Shown: positions 26,365 through 36,460, numbered from the stretch's first letter. The stretch is DNA of 64,000 bases from Thermospira aquatica (GCF_023525255.1 NZ_CP073355.1:248001-312000); one strand, 5' to 3'. A program made the numbers and translations. The notes: a model not told the origin generated them from the sequence alone.

Positions 26365-28070
26365 GAGCCGCTCCTTCCATTAGTGGATTGTATCGTGATA
26401 GGGAGGAGTATCACCTCATCGGGCAGAACAAAAGGAACATCCCTATTTGTTCCAAGCAAATGAAACCCTCTCTTTTCTTTGCCAACACTTGGCCCTCCAT
26501 CAAGCCATTCTCCATACTGACGAGGAAGTCCAGGTATCTCTCCCCGGGCCGTTCTCTGCGAGGAAAAAGGCAAAAGCACACCACACCACAACTGTGAAAG
26601 CGTTGCAGGGTATGCTGCCTTTTCCTTATAATACTGAAGAACATCCCTGTAAGTGAAAATCTCCAGAGAGGCCTTGGATTCCTTTTCTATATATGCCCGT
26701 ACACTCTGCGGATTACCAAGGATAATTTGATACTTCCCCGGTACAAGATATGCCGGAAGAACAATCTCAAAACGCTCCCTATAGGTCCGCGAAAAATTAT
26801 CCCTCAAAACACACGAGATCTGCATCGTCTCCCCCACCTGGAAGGTAGACCTTTCGATCCATGCCCGTTCTACAAATCCTCTTCGCCCTACAGGTTGTTT
26901 CTTGAGAACTATCCGGAGATTCTCTATACGAACATTTTCCCTATCCTGACCCTGAACAAGAGACAAAAACTCCCAGACATCACTCACCAACCTTCCAAAA
27001 GTCACAGCATCTCGATCATAAAAAGAGTTCATAGACCAGGTAAGCGTATTGGTCTTTCTCTCATAGAGCACTTTTGCTTCAAGCAAAAGATCAATCACAT
27101 GTTGCTCTGCACTACCCAGTGTCGATTCGAGGAGAGAAAAAAACGCAACCATGGTAAAATAGGCCTGATAAAGAGGACTCCTCACCACCCTGTAATGGTA
27201 GGTGTTGGTACCTCCTGGTTCATAAAGCGTGGTCTCAACAGGGAGCATATCTGGTTTTTTTCCAACCCTTCCCTCAACGGCAAAAGCCCCATCATACACC
27301 ACACTACCAAGTTCTTGACCGGCTGTGCCCAGTTTAAACGAAACCGTATACGAAGGCATTACCCCGTAGATATACGCTCGAGAAAAGGGGGCTTCTATCT
27401 GGCCAGATTGAAACAAAGGATGCCCAAACATCCATACTTTCTCACCTTCTACCGCTGTAACCGTTCCAATAGCCTGAATCCTCACATCCCCATCAACAAG
27501 ATGGACAGCTACAGCATCTCCCGGTCTCAGAGAAGAGGGCATATCTTTCTCTACCCCTTTTCCTCCAGCCATAGGGAGAAAAGACACTTGCCGGGATACC
27601 TGATTGGAGAGAAATCCCAAAAAATCCCCCCTCCCATCACTCCAGAGATACAGGGGAAAAGAAGAGAATACCGCTCTCTTTGTAGACGAAAAGGGTTTGG
27701 TAACACGAAAAGAAGTCCCCACCATAAGCTCAGCCGGGGTAATACCACAAAGAGCTTCCTTTGCAAACGACCAGGCATAGGCAACTGCCCCTACAAGTCG
27801 GTTACTGATATAAACAGGACTCCCGCTCATCCCTGCAATGATGCCAGTCTGCTCCAGATTTTGACCGGAGAGTCTGGCAAGAATGAGAGTATCCTCCGGG
27901 GTTGTGCCCCGCATTACATCGACAATCTCCACCTCAAAGGCTTCAGACTCCCATCCAGAAAACACAGAGTATCCTACACCTCGCATACCCCGAGAGATTT
28001 CTGTCGTAGACATCATATCAAGGGCATACCCACACACGAACCAGAGAGAAAACAACAGATACTTTTTCAT
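26361..28070 (-). CDS. SpoIVB-type (S55) serine peptidase, exported
   Basis: 569 residues with a signal peptide (MKKYLLFSLWFVCGYAL). The N-terminal third matches the S55 domain: MRGVGYSVFSGWESEAFEVEI (a fragment of it), then GIIAGMSGSPVYI with the candidate catalytic serine, and GAVAYAWSFAKEALCGITP. The C-terminal two thirds are beta-rich and unassigned. In sporulating bacteria this domain activates a sigma factor, but here there are no sporulation genes, so the substrate is unknown. The promoter at 28078-28106 puts the transcript start at or next to the ATG and there is no ribosome site, so the mRNA is probably leaderless. Confidence 0.85.
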   Translation of the reverse strand: MKKYLLFSLWFVCGYALDMMSTTEISRGMRGVGYSVFSGWESEAFEVEIVDVMRGTTPEDTLILARLSGQNLEQTGIIAGMSGSPVYISNRLVGAVAYAWSFAKEALCGITPAELMVGTSFRVTKPFSSTKRAVFSSFPLYLWSDGRGDFLGFLSNQVSRQVSFLPMAGGKGVEKDMPSSLRPGDAVAVHLVDGDVRIQAIGTVTAVEGEKVWMFGHPLFQSGQIEAPFSRAYIYGVMPSYTVSFKLGTAGQELGSVVYDGAFAVEGRVGKKPDMLPVETTLYEPGGTNTYHYRVVRSPLYQAYFTMVAFFSLLESTLGSAEQHVIDLLLEAKVLYERKTNTLTWSMNSFYDRDAVTFGRLVSDVWEFLSLVQGQDRENVRIENLRIVLKKQPVGRRGFVERAWIERSTFQVGETMQISCVLRDNFSRTYRERFEIVLPAYLVPGKYQIILGNPQSVRAYIEKESKASLEIFTYRDVLQYYKEKAAYPATLSQLWCGVLLPFSSQRTARGEIPGLPRQYGEWLDGGPSVGKEKRGFHLLGTNRDVPFVLPDEVILLPITIQSTNGRSGS

Positions 28071-28077
28071 ACGGATT

Positions 28078-28106
28078 ATTATACATTTTTTTGAAAAAAA
28101 ATACAA
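28078..28106 (-). promoter_or_regulatory. Sigma-70 promoter giving a leaderless S55 peptidase mRNA
   Basis: On the minus strand TTGTAT (28106-28101), 17 bases, TATAAT (28083-28078). Transcription would begin at about 28071, one base before the ATG at 28070. Confidence 0.7.
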
Positions 28107-28163
28107 ACAAAAAACCTTTTCCAAACAACTTTATCCCATCTCTTCTCTGCCACAAAAAGGAAA

Positions 28164-28188
28164 GACCACCTGCGGGAAACAGGTGGCC
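28164..28188 (-). terminator. Terminator of flaA
   Basis: Stem GACCACCTG/CAGGTGGCC (one mismatch at the base) with a 7-base loop; read on the minus strand a T-rich tract follows. It lies between flaA and the divergent-facing S55 promoter region. Confidence 0.75.
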
Positions 28189-28226
28189 TAGGGAGGGGGA
28201 AGCTTTTATAGGAGGTTTCTTGAGGA

Positions 28227-29150
28227 CTATTTGTCCACTATTGGATCCTTATTCAGTTGCATGCGGTATTTCTCTTGCTGGTAGAGATACAGATCCTCAA
28301 CCAGGCGCATCTCTTCCAGTTTCTGGCGACGTTTTGCCCGGGTGGTAATAATCTGCCAGACTTCCTCATCGTTGATATCCTCAACCACGTCGCTGTCTAC
28401 AACATAAGGGGTATACTCCATATCAATCGACTTTATATAGGTGACAAAATCCCCTCCTATCTGATCGGCATACCGATAGATAATGATAGCATCCAGGACA
28501 AGGTAAGGTACATCCTTAGGATACAACGGCTCACGGCGCAAAATCTTCGCATTAAATCTCTCACTAAAATTCGGGTTGACATACATGAGTTTTCTCCAAC
28601 CTTCAAAGTTAAGCCAGCCAACAAAAAACTCTTTGTATTCCTCATTCTTGTCACGAAAACGGACACTCGCTCCATAGGGATAATTTCGGCCGCTGATCCA
28701 CATAGAGACAGAACGCACCTCCGAAACATTGGGCATCACCCCGTTGGAGATATTCATATAACGCCCTTCATCATCATAAATTTTGATAGGAAAAGGTGGT
28801 TGAAGAAGAGCATTTGCATTGTTTTTCCATGTGGGAAAATGAATTCTCGCCCCAATTACTGTCCCAAACCGCTTACTCTCGACAGGCTTACAGTAGCTCT
28901 GAAACCGATTCTGATCGAGATTTGCAGACTCATTCAACTTAACGGTCCAGCTTTCAAGAAGAAAATCTTTATAGCCAAAGACAATTCGCGGCTGCCCATC
29001 GATGTTGGTAATATAACTTTCTTCTGGCCCTTCAAACTGGAGCTTAATCCGCTGATCATACTCTGAAAAGTCTATCACGTTTCGACTAATAACCCCATAC
29101 GCACTCAGAGCCGAAACCAGTAGAAAGGAAACTATCAGTTCTCTCCTCAT
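28227..29150 (-). CDS. flaA: Flagellar filament outer layer protein FlaA
   Basis: Sheath protein of the spirochaete periplasmic flagellum. The 307-residue precursor starts MRRELIVSFLLVSALSAYG, a Sec signal peptide. The mature part is beta-rich and shows FlaA-like features: VRSVSMWISGRNYPYGASV, FVGWLNFEGWRKL, VLDAIIIYRYADQIGGDFVTYIKSI and a charged helical C-terminus. ATG at 29150 follows AAGGAG; an in-frame start 27 codons upstream lacks a site. Gene stands alone with its own terminator. A TATAAT lies at 29205-29210, and a weak sigma-28-like site overlaps it. Confidence 0.85.
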   Translation of the reverse strand: MRRELIVSFLLVSALSAYGVISRNVIDFSEYDQRIKLQFEGPEESYITNIDGQPRIVFGYKDFLLESWTVKLNESANLDQNRFQSYCKPVESKRFGTVIGARIHFPTWKNNANALLQPPFPIKIYDDEGRYMNISNGVMPNVSEVRSVSMWISGRNYPYGASVRFRDKNEEYKEFFVGWLNFEGWRKLMYVNPNFSERFNAKILRREPLYPKDVPYLVLDAIIIYRYADQIGGDFVTYIKSIDMEYTPYVVDSDVVEDINDEEVWQIITTRAKRRQKLEEMRLVEDLYLYQQEKYRMQLNKDPIVDK

Positions 29151-29181
29151 AACCCACTCCTTTTCTTCGTTGACACAAAAA

Positions 29182-29210
29182 GCATCGGAAAAAAACAAAA
29201 AAGCATTATA
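29182..29210 (-). promoter_or_regulatory. Possible flaA promoter region
   Basis: On the minus strand TATAAT (29210-29205) lacks a good -35. Alternatively TAATGCTT (29208-29201), 11 bases, TCCGATGC (29189-29182) is a partial match to the sigma-28 pattern. Which is used cannot be decided from sequence. Confidence 0.35.
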
Positions 29211-29350
29211 TTTTGATACGTGTTTTTTCATGTTTTTTCTGGTATCAAATTCGAGTTATCCTTAAAAAAAACAAATTTATCTCTATGAATTTCAATAAAA
29301 TAAAAGAGATTACAAAATTCCAGTTTTGAAGGGGTAAACTGCTTAAAAAC

Positions 29351-29379
29351 TTGACTATTTTTTGTTTTTGCATTTAAAT
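29351..29379 (+). promoter_or_regulatory. Probable promoter of ilvBNC
   Basis: TTGACT (29351-29356), 17 bases, TTAAAT (29374-29379), a moderate match. The short leader shows no T-box or leader peptide. Confidence 0.5.
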
Positions 29380-29411
29380 AATGGTACTCGAAAAAGAGTG
29401 GAGGTGAAAAC

Positions 29412-31121
29412 GTGACACTATCAGGTGCACAGATTCTCGTTGAGTGCTTAAAACGAGAAGGAGTCAAGGTTATCTTTGGATATCCGGGTGGAGTGGTTAT
29501 CCCCCTGTTTGACGTGCTCTACGATGAGAGTTCTATCAAACTCATTCACGTGCGCCACGAACAGGGTGCTGCTCACGCTGCCGATGGATATGCCAGAGCT
29601 TCCGGCAAGGTCGGTGTCTGTCTCGCCACAAGTGGACCTGGCGCCACCAATCTGGTAACAGGTATCGCTACCGCTTATATGGACTCTATCCCTATGGTAG
29701 CTATCACAGGACAGGTAGCCACCTCGATGATCGGGAGTGATGCCTTCCAGGAAGTGGATATTACCGGTATTACGCGCCCCATCACCAAGCACAATTTCCT
29801 CGTAAAGGACGTTCATGACCTCGCCAGAATTGTAAGGGAAGCTTTCTATATCGCAAGTACGGGAAGACCTGGGCCTGTGCTCATTGATGTTCCCAAGGAC
29901 GTTCTCACAACGAAAACAGAATTCATCTGGCCAGAAAAAGTGGAATTGCGAAGTTATAAACCATTTTTCAAGGTGAACCAGGGACAGATCAAGAAGGCCG
30001 TAGAACTGCTGGAAAAATCTCAACGTCCTATTATCTACTACGGTGGCGGTGTGATCGCAGGAAACGCAGGATCTTTACTTACTGAGTTTGCGAGGAAACA
30101 TCGTATCCCTGTGACCTCAACCCTGTTGGGGCTCGGCGCTTATCCTGCTGATGTAAGTGATCCCCTCTATCTTGGCATGCTTGGCATGCATGGTACCGTC
30201 TATGCCAACTATGCTATCCATCACTCTGATCTGATCCTTGCCATTGGGGCCAGGTTTGACGACCGTGTCACCGGCAAGATTGATGAATTTGCCCCTCATG
30301 CCAAGACTATTCACATAGACATTGATCCCTCATCCATTAGCAAAAATGTTGTGGTGCACGTGCCCATCGTTGGGGATGTTAAAGACGCTCTCACTGAGCT
30401 CCTCAAACAAGAATTCTCTATACGGACAGAGAGCTGGCTCAAGCAAATCGCAGAGTGGAAAAACGCCAATCCCCTCACCTATCAGAATAACAACCAGATT
30501 ATCAAACCCCAGTATGTGATCGAAACCCTTTCCAAACTCACCAATGGTGATGCTATTATCTCCACAGAGGTAGGCCAACACCAGATGTGGGTGGCCCAGT
30601 ATTATGGCTTTCGAAAACCCAGAAGTTTTCTCAGCTCGGGAGGATTGGGAACGATGGGGTTTGGATTTCCTGCCGGTATTGGTGCCCAACTTGCTCGTCC
30701 CGATAAACCAACCATCGTGGTAGCAGGAGACGGATCGCTTCAGATGAACATCCAGGAGATGGCAACAGCTCGTTACTACGATGTTCCTGTCAAGGTCATC
30801 GTGCTCAACAATACCTACCTTGGTATGGTTCGCCAGTGGCAGGAGCTTTTCTACAACAAGCGTTACTCGGCGGTAAAACTTGCCAAGGTTACCTGCGACG
30901 GAAAAGAATGTTACTACCCTGACTTTGTAAAGGTTGCTGAGGCGTATGGCTGGTGGGCTTCCCGTGTCATCAATCCTTCCGATGTTGAACAAGCCATTAA
31001 GGATCTCCTTGCTCAAGAGGGACCGGCACTCCTTGACGTCATCATCGAGCAAGAGGAAAACGTCTTCCCCATGGTACCTGCAGGCGCCAATCTGACACAA
31101 ATGATAGGAGGGCTTGCCTAA
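29412..31121 (+). CDS. ilvB: Acetolactate synthase large subunit
   Basis: Condenses pyruvate to acetolactate (or with 2-oxobutyrate) in valine, leucine and isoleucine synthesis. 569 residues with the catalytic Glu region RHEQGAAHAADGYARASG, FAD-type middle domain, and ThDP motif GDGSLQMNIQEMATARYY ending in LNN. The GTG start at 29412 follows GGAGGTGA. It overlaps ilvN by one base (TAATG). Biosynthetic rather than catabolic form, judged by the FAD-type domain and linked ilvN. Confidence 0.97.
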   Translation: MTLSGAQILVECLKREGVKVIFGYPGGVVIPLFDVLYDESSIKLIHVRHEQGAAHAADGYARASGKVGVCLATSGPGATNLVTGIATAYMDSIPMVAITGQVATSMIGSDAFQEVDITGITRPITKHNFLVKDVHDLARIVREAFYIASTGRPGPVLIDVPKDVLTTKTEFIWPEKVELRSYKPFFKVNQGQIKKAVELLEKSQRPIIYYGGGVIAGNAGSLLTEFARKHRIPVTSTLLGLGAYPADVSDPLYLGMLGMHGTVYANYAIHHSDLILAIGARFDDRVTGKIDEFAPHAKTIHIDIDPSSISKNVVVHVPIVGDVKDALTELLKQEFSIRTESWLKQIAEWKNANPLTYQNNNQIIKPQYVIETLSKLTNGDAIISTEVGQHQMWVAQYYGFRKPRSFLSSGGLGTMGFGFPAGIGAQLARPDKPTIVVAGDGSLQMNIQEMATARYYDVPVKVIVLNNTYLGMVRQWQELFYNKRYSAVKLAKVTCDGKECYYPDFVKVAEAYGWWASRVINPSDVEQAIKDLLAQEGPALLDVIIEQEENVFPMVPAGANLTQMIGGLA

Positions 31122-31594
31122 TGCATTACACACTTTCAGTTCTGGTAGAAAACCAGTTTGGGGTCCTTGCACGTATTGCTGGTCTTTTTTCTGCCCGGGG
31201 ATTCAATATTGTAAGCCTTTCTGTTGCAGAAACAGAAGACCCAACGATATCTGTTATGACGATTGTTGTTGATGGCGATAACCGTGTCGTGGACCAGGTC
31301 AAAAAACAACTCAATAAACTCATTGAGGTTATCAAAGTCCGTGATCTCACAGATGAAGAATACGTGGAAAGAGAACTTGCTCTCATTAAAGTTGGTGTCA
31401 ATGCCGCCAAGAGACGAGAGATTATCGAAATCGCTGATGTATTCAAGGGTAAGGTGGTAGACATTTCTCACACCACGATCACTATTGAGGTTACCGGATC
31501 AGAGGAAAAAGTTGATGCCATCATTGAGCTTCTCAAAAGCTACGGTATCATTGAAATGGCAAGAACCGGAAAGATTGCACTCCTAAGAGGATAG
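31121..31594 (+). CDS. ilvN: Acetolactate synthase regulatory (small) subunit
   Basis: 157 residues: an N-terminal ACT domain (LSVLVENQFGVLARIAGLFSARGFNI) that binds valine for feedback inhibition, and the C-terminal ALS_ss domain (EIADVFKGKVVDISHTTIT, KSYGIIEMARTGKIALLRG). Usual length is about 160. Coupled to ilvB by a one-base overlap and followed 26 bases later by ilvC. Confidence 0.96.
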   Translation: MHYTLSVLVENQFGVLARIAGLFSARGFNIVSLSVAETEDPTISVMTIVVDGDNRVVDQVKKQLNKLIEVIKVRDLTDEEYVERELALIKVGVNAAKRREIIEIADVFKGKVVDISHTTITIEVTGSEEKVDAIIELLKSYGIIEMARTGKIALLRG

Positions 31595-31617
31595 TTTTAA
31601 ATTTTTAAGGAGGATAG

Positions 31618-32637
<1,020 letters not shown>

Positions 32638-32642
32638 CACAC

Positions 32643-32669
32643 TGGCCATCTGGTAAAACCAGGTGGCCA
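32643..32669 (+). terminator. Rho-independent terminator of ilvBNC
   Basis: Arms TGGCCATCTGGT and ACCAGGTGGCCA with a 3-base loop, followed by TGTTTTTCTT. Confidence 0.9.
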
Positions 32670-32686
32670 TGTTTTTCTTAATGTAT

Positions 32687-33301
32687 ATGAGAGATGCAAA
32701 AACTCAGGTACGTGCGTTTTTTCTGGCAAGTAGTGCACTTCTCGCTTTCTTGGGACTATTTTCCTGCATGAACGGGAAACGAGATGAATCTTACGAGAGT
32801 GTTGTGTGGACCAATAGCTGGCTCCAAATACGCAAAAAAGAACTCGCCCTTCCCCTCGAGATCCGTACCATTGCCCTTTCTTTCTCTTTTCCAGAGAGTT
32901 GGCAACCATGGAAACCTACCATTGAAGATGCCCTCACTCGAGAACTTTTTTCCTTCCAGCGTATCGTCGACAACAAAATCCCTCAGGCTCAAGTAGTCAT
33001 CGAGCTTCTTCCTCTCCGTTCCCAGATGATACCTCCAGAGAAAAAGATTTACGAAATCCGTGGAACATTTTCTCTCTTTATAGGAGATCATCTCTTTCGT
33101 TCGAATGTGGTTATCTTTGATCGTGTCTTTGCCTATACCAATGTCAACGAAGACACCGTATACAACCACCTTATCTTGCGATGGGCACAGTATGCCGCAG
33201 AAAACATTCACTACGGATGGAGTGTTTCTCAAGACTTCTCCTCTATCCCCGTGTTAGGAGGCAGTAATGAAACGCCTGTTTCTTATCCACGGACCCAATG
33301 A
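32687..33301 (+). CDS. LptE-like lipoprotein
   Basis: About 204 residues with a lipoprotein signal (MRDAKTQVRAFFLASSALLA and lipobox LFSC). The mature part has LptE-like features: an N-terminal strand LEIRTIALSF, then EDALTRELFSFQRIVDN, repeated beta strands and a C-terminal helix ILRWAQYAAENIH. LptE genes commonly lie directly before holA, as here (35-base overlap). LptE helps insert lipopolysaccharide into the outer membrane. Start is uncertain: ATG at 32687 or GTG at 32711 are both possible; earlier ATGs lie in the terminator. Similarity is weak, so the call leans on context. Confidence 0.55.
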   Translation: MRDAKTQVRAFFLASSALLAFLGLFSCMNGKRDESYESVVWTNSWLQIRKKELALPLEIRTIALSFSFPESWQPWKPTIEDALTRELFSFQRIVDNKIPQAQVVIELLPLRSQMIPPEKKIYEIRGTFSLFIGDHLFRSNVVIFDRVFAYTNVNEDTVYNHLILRWAQYAAENIHYGWSVSQDFSSIPVLGGSNETPVSYPRTQ

Positions 33302-34149
33302 GGTTCTCCGTCGGCAATACGAAAAAGAGTATGTGGAGAAATACGCTTCCCTGGAAAAGACCATCGTCTATACCTCAGAAAAAGAACCCTCTGACTTTGT
33401 AAGTAACGCCAGTTCAGACTTTATCTTTGGAGGAGGTGAGTTTTTTGTCCTCAAAAACTGGGATGAACTCAAAGAACATGCCCTTCATGAATGGGAAAAA
33501 GCCCTTTTGAGTATTCTTTCCATGGAGAGTCCCCATCTTTTCCTTCTCTCCGCAGAAAAGGTAAGTAAAAAATTTCTCTCGATGGTAGATCCCTATGCCG
33601 AGATCCGTGAATGCAAGCCCCTCTACGGAAGAGATATCATCGCTTTTATCCGCCAACAGTTTCAAAACCACCAGATCAAGGCCGAAGAAGAGGTGTACGA
33701 GTTTCTCCTTGACCTCAGCAATCAATCCCTCGAGGAAATTGACCGCATGCTTCACATTCTCATCCCCGCTGTTGACAAAAAGAGTAGCCTGACGCTACGT
33801 TTCTGCGAGGAGCTTCTCGCACCATCTACCAATTACTCTATTTTTGACCTTATTTTTTTTACGCATACTTGCCTTGCTCGGTTTGGAGTCGTTCGTTCCC
33901 ATGATTTATCGCACCTGCCGTCTCCTCTGGAGTTACAAAACAAGAGAGAACACACCCCTTGAAACCTGGGCAAAGGAGGTCTCCATTTCCCTTTTTGAGG
34001 CAAAAAGAATCAAAGAATACGACCAAAAAACCTCCCTCAAACAAATCAGTCGCTGGTTTGAACATATTGCCTACCTGGAAGAAATCTCAAAAAGCGCACC
34101 CGAAGAAGTTGCAGAAAACCTTTTTGAAGCGTTTTTGATGGAGGAGTGA
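33267..34149 (+). CDS. holA: DNA polymerase III delta subunit HolA, broken by a frameshift
   Basis: Clamp-loader subunit that opens the beta clamp. The first frame (33267-33962) gives the N-terminal AAA-like half (MKRLFLIHGPNEVLRRQYEKE, then RECKPLYGRDIIAFIRQQ) up to NYSIFDLIFF. The family then expects a conserved helical C-terminal domain, which lies in the other frame from about 33850: FLRILALLGLESFVPMIYRT to EAFLMEE, stopping at 34149. The junction is a run of eight T at 33850-33858. Correcting by one base yields a normal protein of about 290 residues. As holA is essential, this is most likely slippage or a sequence error. AGGAGG precedes the ATG. Confidence 0.85.
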
Positions 34150-34976
34150 TGCAAAGAGAAGGATTTAACAAACTCTCCGTTTCCCAGAAAGTTCGTAAAC
34201 TCTCCACCTTGGCCAGGGAAAGTGCCCGAAACCCCACCAAACAACAACTCTTCTGGGAATGTACCGGATGGATAGCAACTGATCCTCATCCAAGGCTTCG
34301 AAAAGCCTTTCTTCTCATCGAAAAGACAAAACCAGACCTTCTCCCCTCCCCCCATCTCTGGTTTCATCTCTCGTACGAGCTTCTTGCCCTTAATAACGAA
34401 ACTCGATCAGAAGAGGATTTTCTTTCCCCTGTATTTGATAGAGAGGATCCTCTTTACCGCTGGGAGAGCGTTGTCATCCTCGCCGATATACGTTCTCCCT
34501 TCAATGTCGGAAGTATCATCCGTACCGCAGAAGCCTTTGGCTGGTCAGAAGCCTGCCTCTGCGGTATTACCCCATCTGTATCCAACCCCAGAGTGGCAAA
34601 GACCGCTATGGGCACCCATGAGTGGATAATAATACGAGAATTTGAAACCGTTCCACAAGCCATTGCATACTATAAAAATCATGGATATACTATCGCTGCC
34701 CTTGAGGTAATCCCTCAGAGCACCCCTCTCTGGGACACTACCCTTCCTGAAAAAACCGCTCTCATCATGGGCAACGAAGAATTCGGCATCCCTGAAGAAA
34801 CCCTCGCCCTGGTTGACCAGATCGTGTATATCCCCTTGTACGGGAGAAAACTCTCTCTCAATGTAGCAAACGCCTTCGCCATAACGACAGCTGTCCTTAC
34901 CCGGCAGTGGTCCCTCCAAAGGGAAAAAACAAAAACACAAAAAACTCCCCATCAGACCCTTGAGAACGACTCATAA
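34149..34976 (+). CDS. SpoU/TrmH-family RNA 2'-O-methyltransferase
   Basis: 275 residues. The C-terminal SPOUT domain has the three family motifs: ILADIRSPFNVGSIIRTAEAFG, ALIMGNEEFGIPEE and IPLYGRKLSLNVANAFAITT. An N-terminal helical extension of about 110 residues precedes it. Methylates the ribose of tRNA or rRNA; the exact target is unclear. ATG at 34149 shares a base with the holA stop (TGATG). The last 80 bases overlap the convergent PAS-like gene. Confidence 0.9.
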   Translation: MQREGFNKLSVSQKVRKLSTLARESARNPTKQQLFWECTGWIATDPHPRLRKAFLLIEKTKPDLLPSPHLWFHLSYELLALNNETRSEEDFLSPVFDREDPLYRWESVVILADIRSPFNVGSIIRTAEAFGWSEACLCGITPSVSNPRVAKTAMGTHEWIIIREFETVPQAIAYYKNHGYTIAALEVIPQSTPLWDTTLPEKTALIMGNEEFGIPEETLALVDQIVYIPLYGRKLSLNVANAFAITTAVLTRQWSLQREKTKTQKTPHQTLENDS

Positions 34977-35511
34977 AAAGAGAATATCGCCCCTTGTCAG
35001 AGTATACCAGAAAAAAGCCATCCTTTTCCTCAATCGCCCATTCCTTTAAAGCGGTGAAGATATTTTTCCCCAAAAGATCACGGGAAAAAAAAGAAAAAGC
35101 CGCCTGGTTTTGATAAAGCACCTTTTTAAAGAGATTGGTCACCACCACGGGATAGTCCATACTACGGACTACCCCCTCAACCCTGCTAAACGAAAACTCA
35201 TCCGGATGAAAATGCCACCGAAACTCTTTGTAAGAAATCAACGTCATCTCCCCTGTCTCAAGAAAAAGTACAGGAATTTTCGTATGAGGAGAGGGATCTT
35301 TACTGAGCAAAAACTCCTCCATCTGCGGTACACTCAATCGTTGCACAAGATCCAGAACAGAAAGATGTGTCTCATCAAGATGGCGTTCAATATCCCTTTT
35401 GAACACCATACCCTCGTACTCCATCCCCCGAAACACAAGAATCCCCCGCACATGGGGCGCCTGATAAAAAAGTGCAAGAAGTTCCTTAAGGGAAGGAATA
35501 TCCTTTCTCAT
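34897..35511 (-). CDS. Uncharacterised protein with a PAS-like segment
   Basis: 204 residues, no signal peptide. Residues from about 125 on (DYPVVVTNLFKKVLYQNQAAFSFF, shortened, then LLGKNIFTALKEW) resemble a PAS fold; the N-terminal part (HVRGILVFRGMEYEGMVFKRDI) is unassigned. AGGGG precedes the ATG. It follows the DUF4340 gene by four bases in one operon and its 3' end overlaps trmH-like coding by 80 bases on the other strand. I do not recognise a specific family or function. Confidence 0.65.
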   Translation of the reverse strand: MRKDIPSLKELLALFYQAPHVRGILVFRGMEYEGMVFKRDIERHLDETHLSVLDLVQRLSVPQMEEFLLSKDPSPHTKIPVLFLETGEMTLISYKEFRWHFHPDEFSFSRVEGVVRSMDYPVVVTNLFKKVLYQNQAAFSFFSRDLLGKNIFTALKEWAIEEKDGFFLVYSDKGRYSLFMSRSQGSDGEFFVFLFFPFGGTTAG

Positions 35512-35515
35512 ACCC

Positions 35516-36460
35516 CTAACGCCTGAACTGGGATGCCTGGGTAATCCACTTCGTGGTCACTTCCCCCTCGGAAACCACAAATATCCCCTGCCTTTCCCCT
35601 GAGTAAGCATACAAGAACCCCTCCTCTCCCTTATCACTTACCCAGAGAGTGTTACTTCGACCTTCACCCACAAATACCACCCCATAGCGAGGAGTAACAA
35701 GAGAGTACTGCCTGAGAAAAGAGGGCGTCACCTCTGTGGTGAGAAAATGATCTATTTGAAAGGGATAAAAATCAAGAAGCACCGACTTCACCGAAAAATT
35801 CGTAAGCATCCTCTTCTCTGGAAAAACCATCGCCCATCCCGAAAGATTCGTCACAATCTCCACTACCCGCTTTCCCTCAAAGAAAAACACCACTTTCTCG
35901 AGATGATCAAAGGGAATATCAAAAATATCCGGCCAGCGATACGCTCCCTGAGGCTGGGTTACATCCACCAGGTTATAGGTTGCAGTTTGATAGTTGGTTT
36001 CCGTTCCATTGATCCGCAGATAGAAATAATTCTGGCCCGGCGTAACATTTCCGATATCAAGGGTATACTCCTCCCCTCGACGGTTACTCAACACAAAACG
36101 GTAAACATACGGAGAAAAACCATAATTTTCCCACTCGGAGGCTTCACGTATAACAAAGGCTTGTTCCGTTTTCACACGTGAGAGGGTATCCAGCATCCGG
36201 TGAAAAAGCTCCGGGTGGACCTTTTCACGCACCGGCGAAACCATATACCACTCTTCCCCATATCTCTCAAAAGCCGTATACTCTCTCGTATTCGTCTGGT
36301 TGTGCCATCGGGCCACAAAAACCACATCATCTGTATCCCACGAAAGCAATCTTATGTGGGGCTCTTTTGAACGCTTCGGTCGCGTAAAAAAATACCCGCC
36401 TCCCACTAAAACCAGAACTACCAGCCATACAAGAAGAGAATAAGAAGATCTACGCGCCAT
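35516..36460 (-). CDS. DUF4340-type membrane-anchored protein
   Basis: 314 residues with one N-terminal membrane anchor (SYSLLVWLVVLVLVGGGYFF) and a periplasmic beta-rich body. DUF4340 features include FERYGEEWYMVSPVREKVHP, LSRVKTEQAFVIREASEWENYGF-like spacing (EWENYGF) and repeats of strands. Such proteins often accompany ABC-2 type exporters of the GldFG kind, but none is beside it here. The start at 36460 follows AAGGAG. Confidence 0.75.
   Translation of the reverse strand: MARRSSYSLLVWLVVLVLVGGGYFFTRPKRSKEPHIRLLSWDTDDVVFVARWHNQTNTREYTAFERYGEEWYMVSPVREKVHPELFHRMLDTLSRVKTEQAFVIREASEWENYGFSPYVYRFVLSNRRGEEYTLDIGNVTPGQNYFYLRINGTETNYQTATYNLVDVTQPQGAYRWPDIFDIPFDHLEKVVFFFEGKRVVEIVTNLSGWAMVFPEKRMLTNFSVKSVLLDFYPFQIDHFLTTEVTPSFLRQYSLVTPRYGVVFVGEGRSNTLWVSDKGEEGFLYAYSGERQGIFVVSEGEVTTKWITQASQFRR

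Noticed and set aside
26727-28094. 455-codon open frame on the plus strand
   Set aside because: Lies entirely opposite the S55 peptidase, has no ribosome site and gives a basic, Ser/Pro/His-rich translation typical of an antisense shadow.
29412-31594. Catabolic acetolactate synthase (AlsS)
   Set aside because: A regulatory ilvN and ilvC follow directly, which indicates the biosynthetic enzyme.
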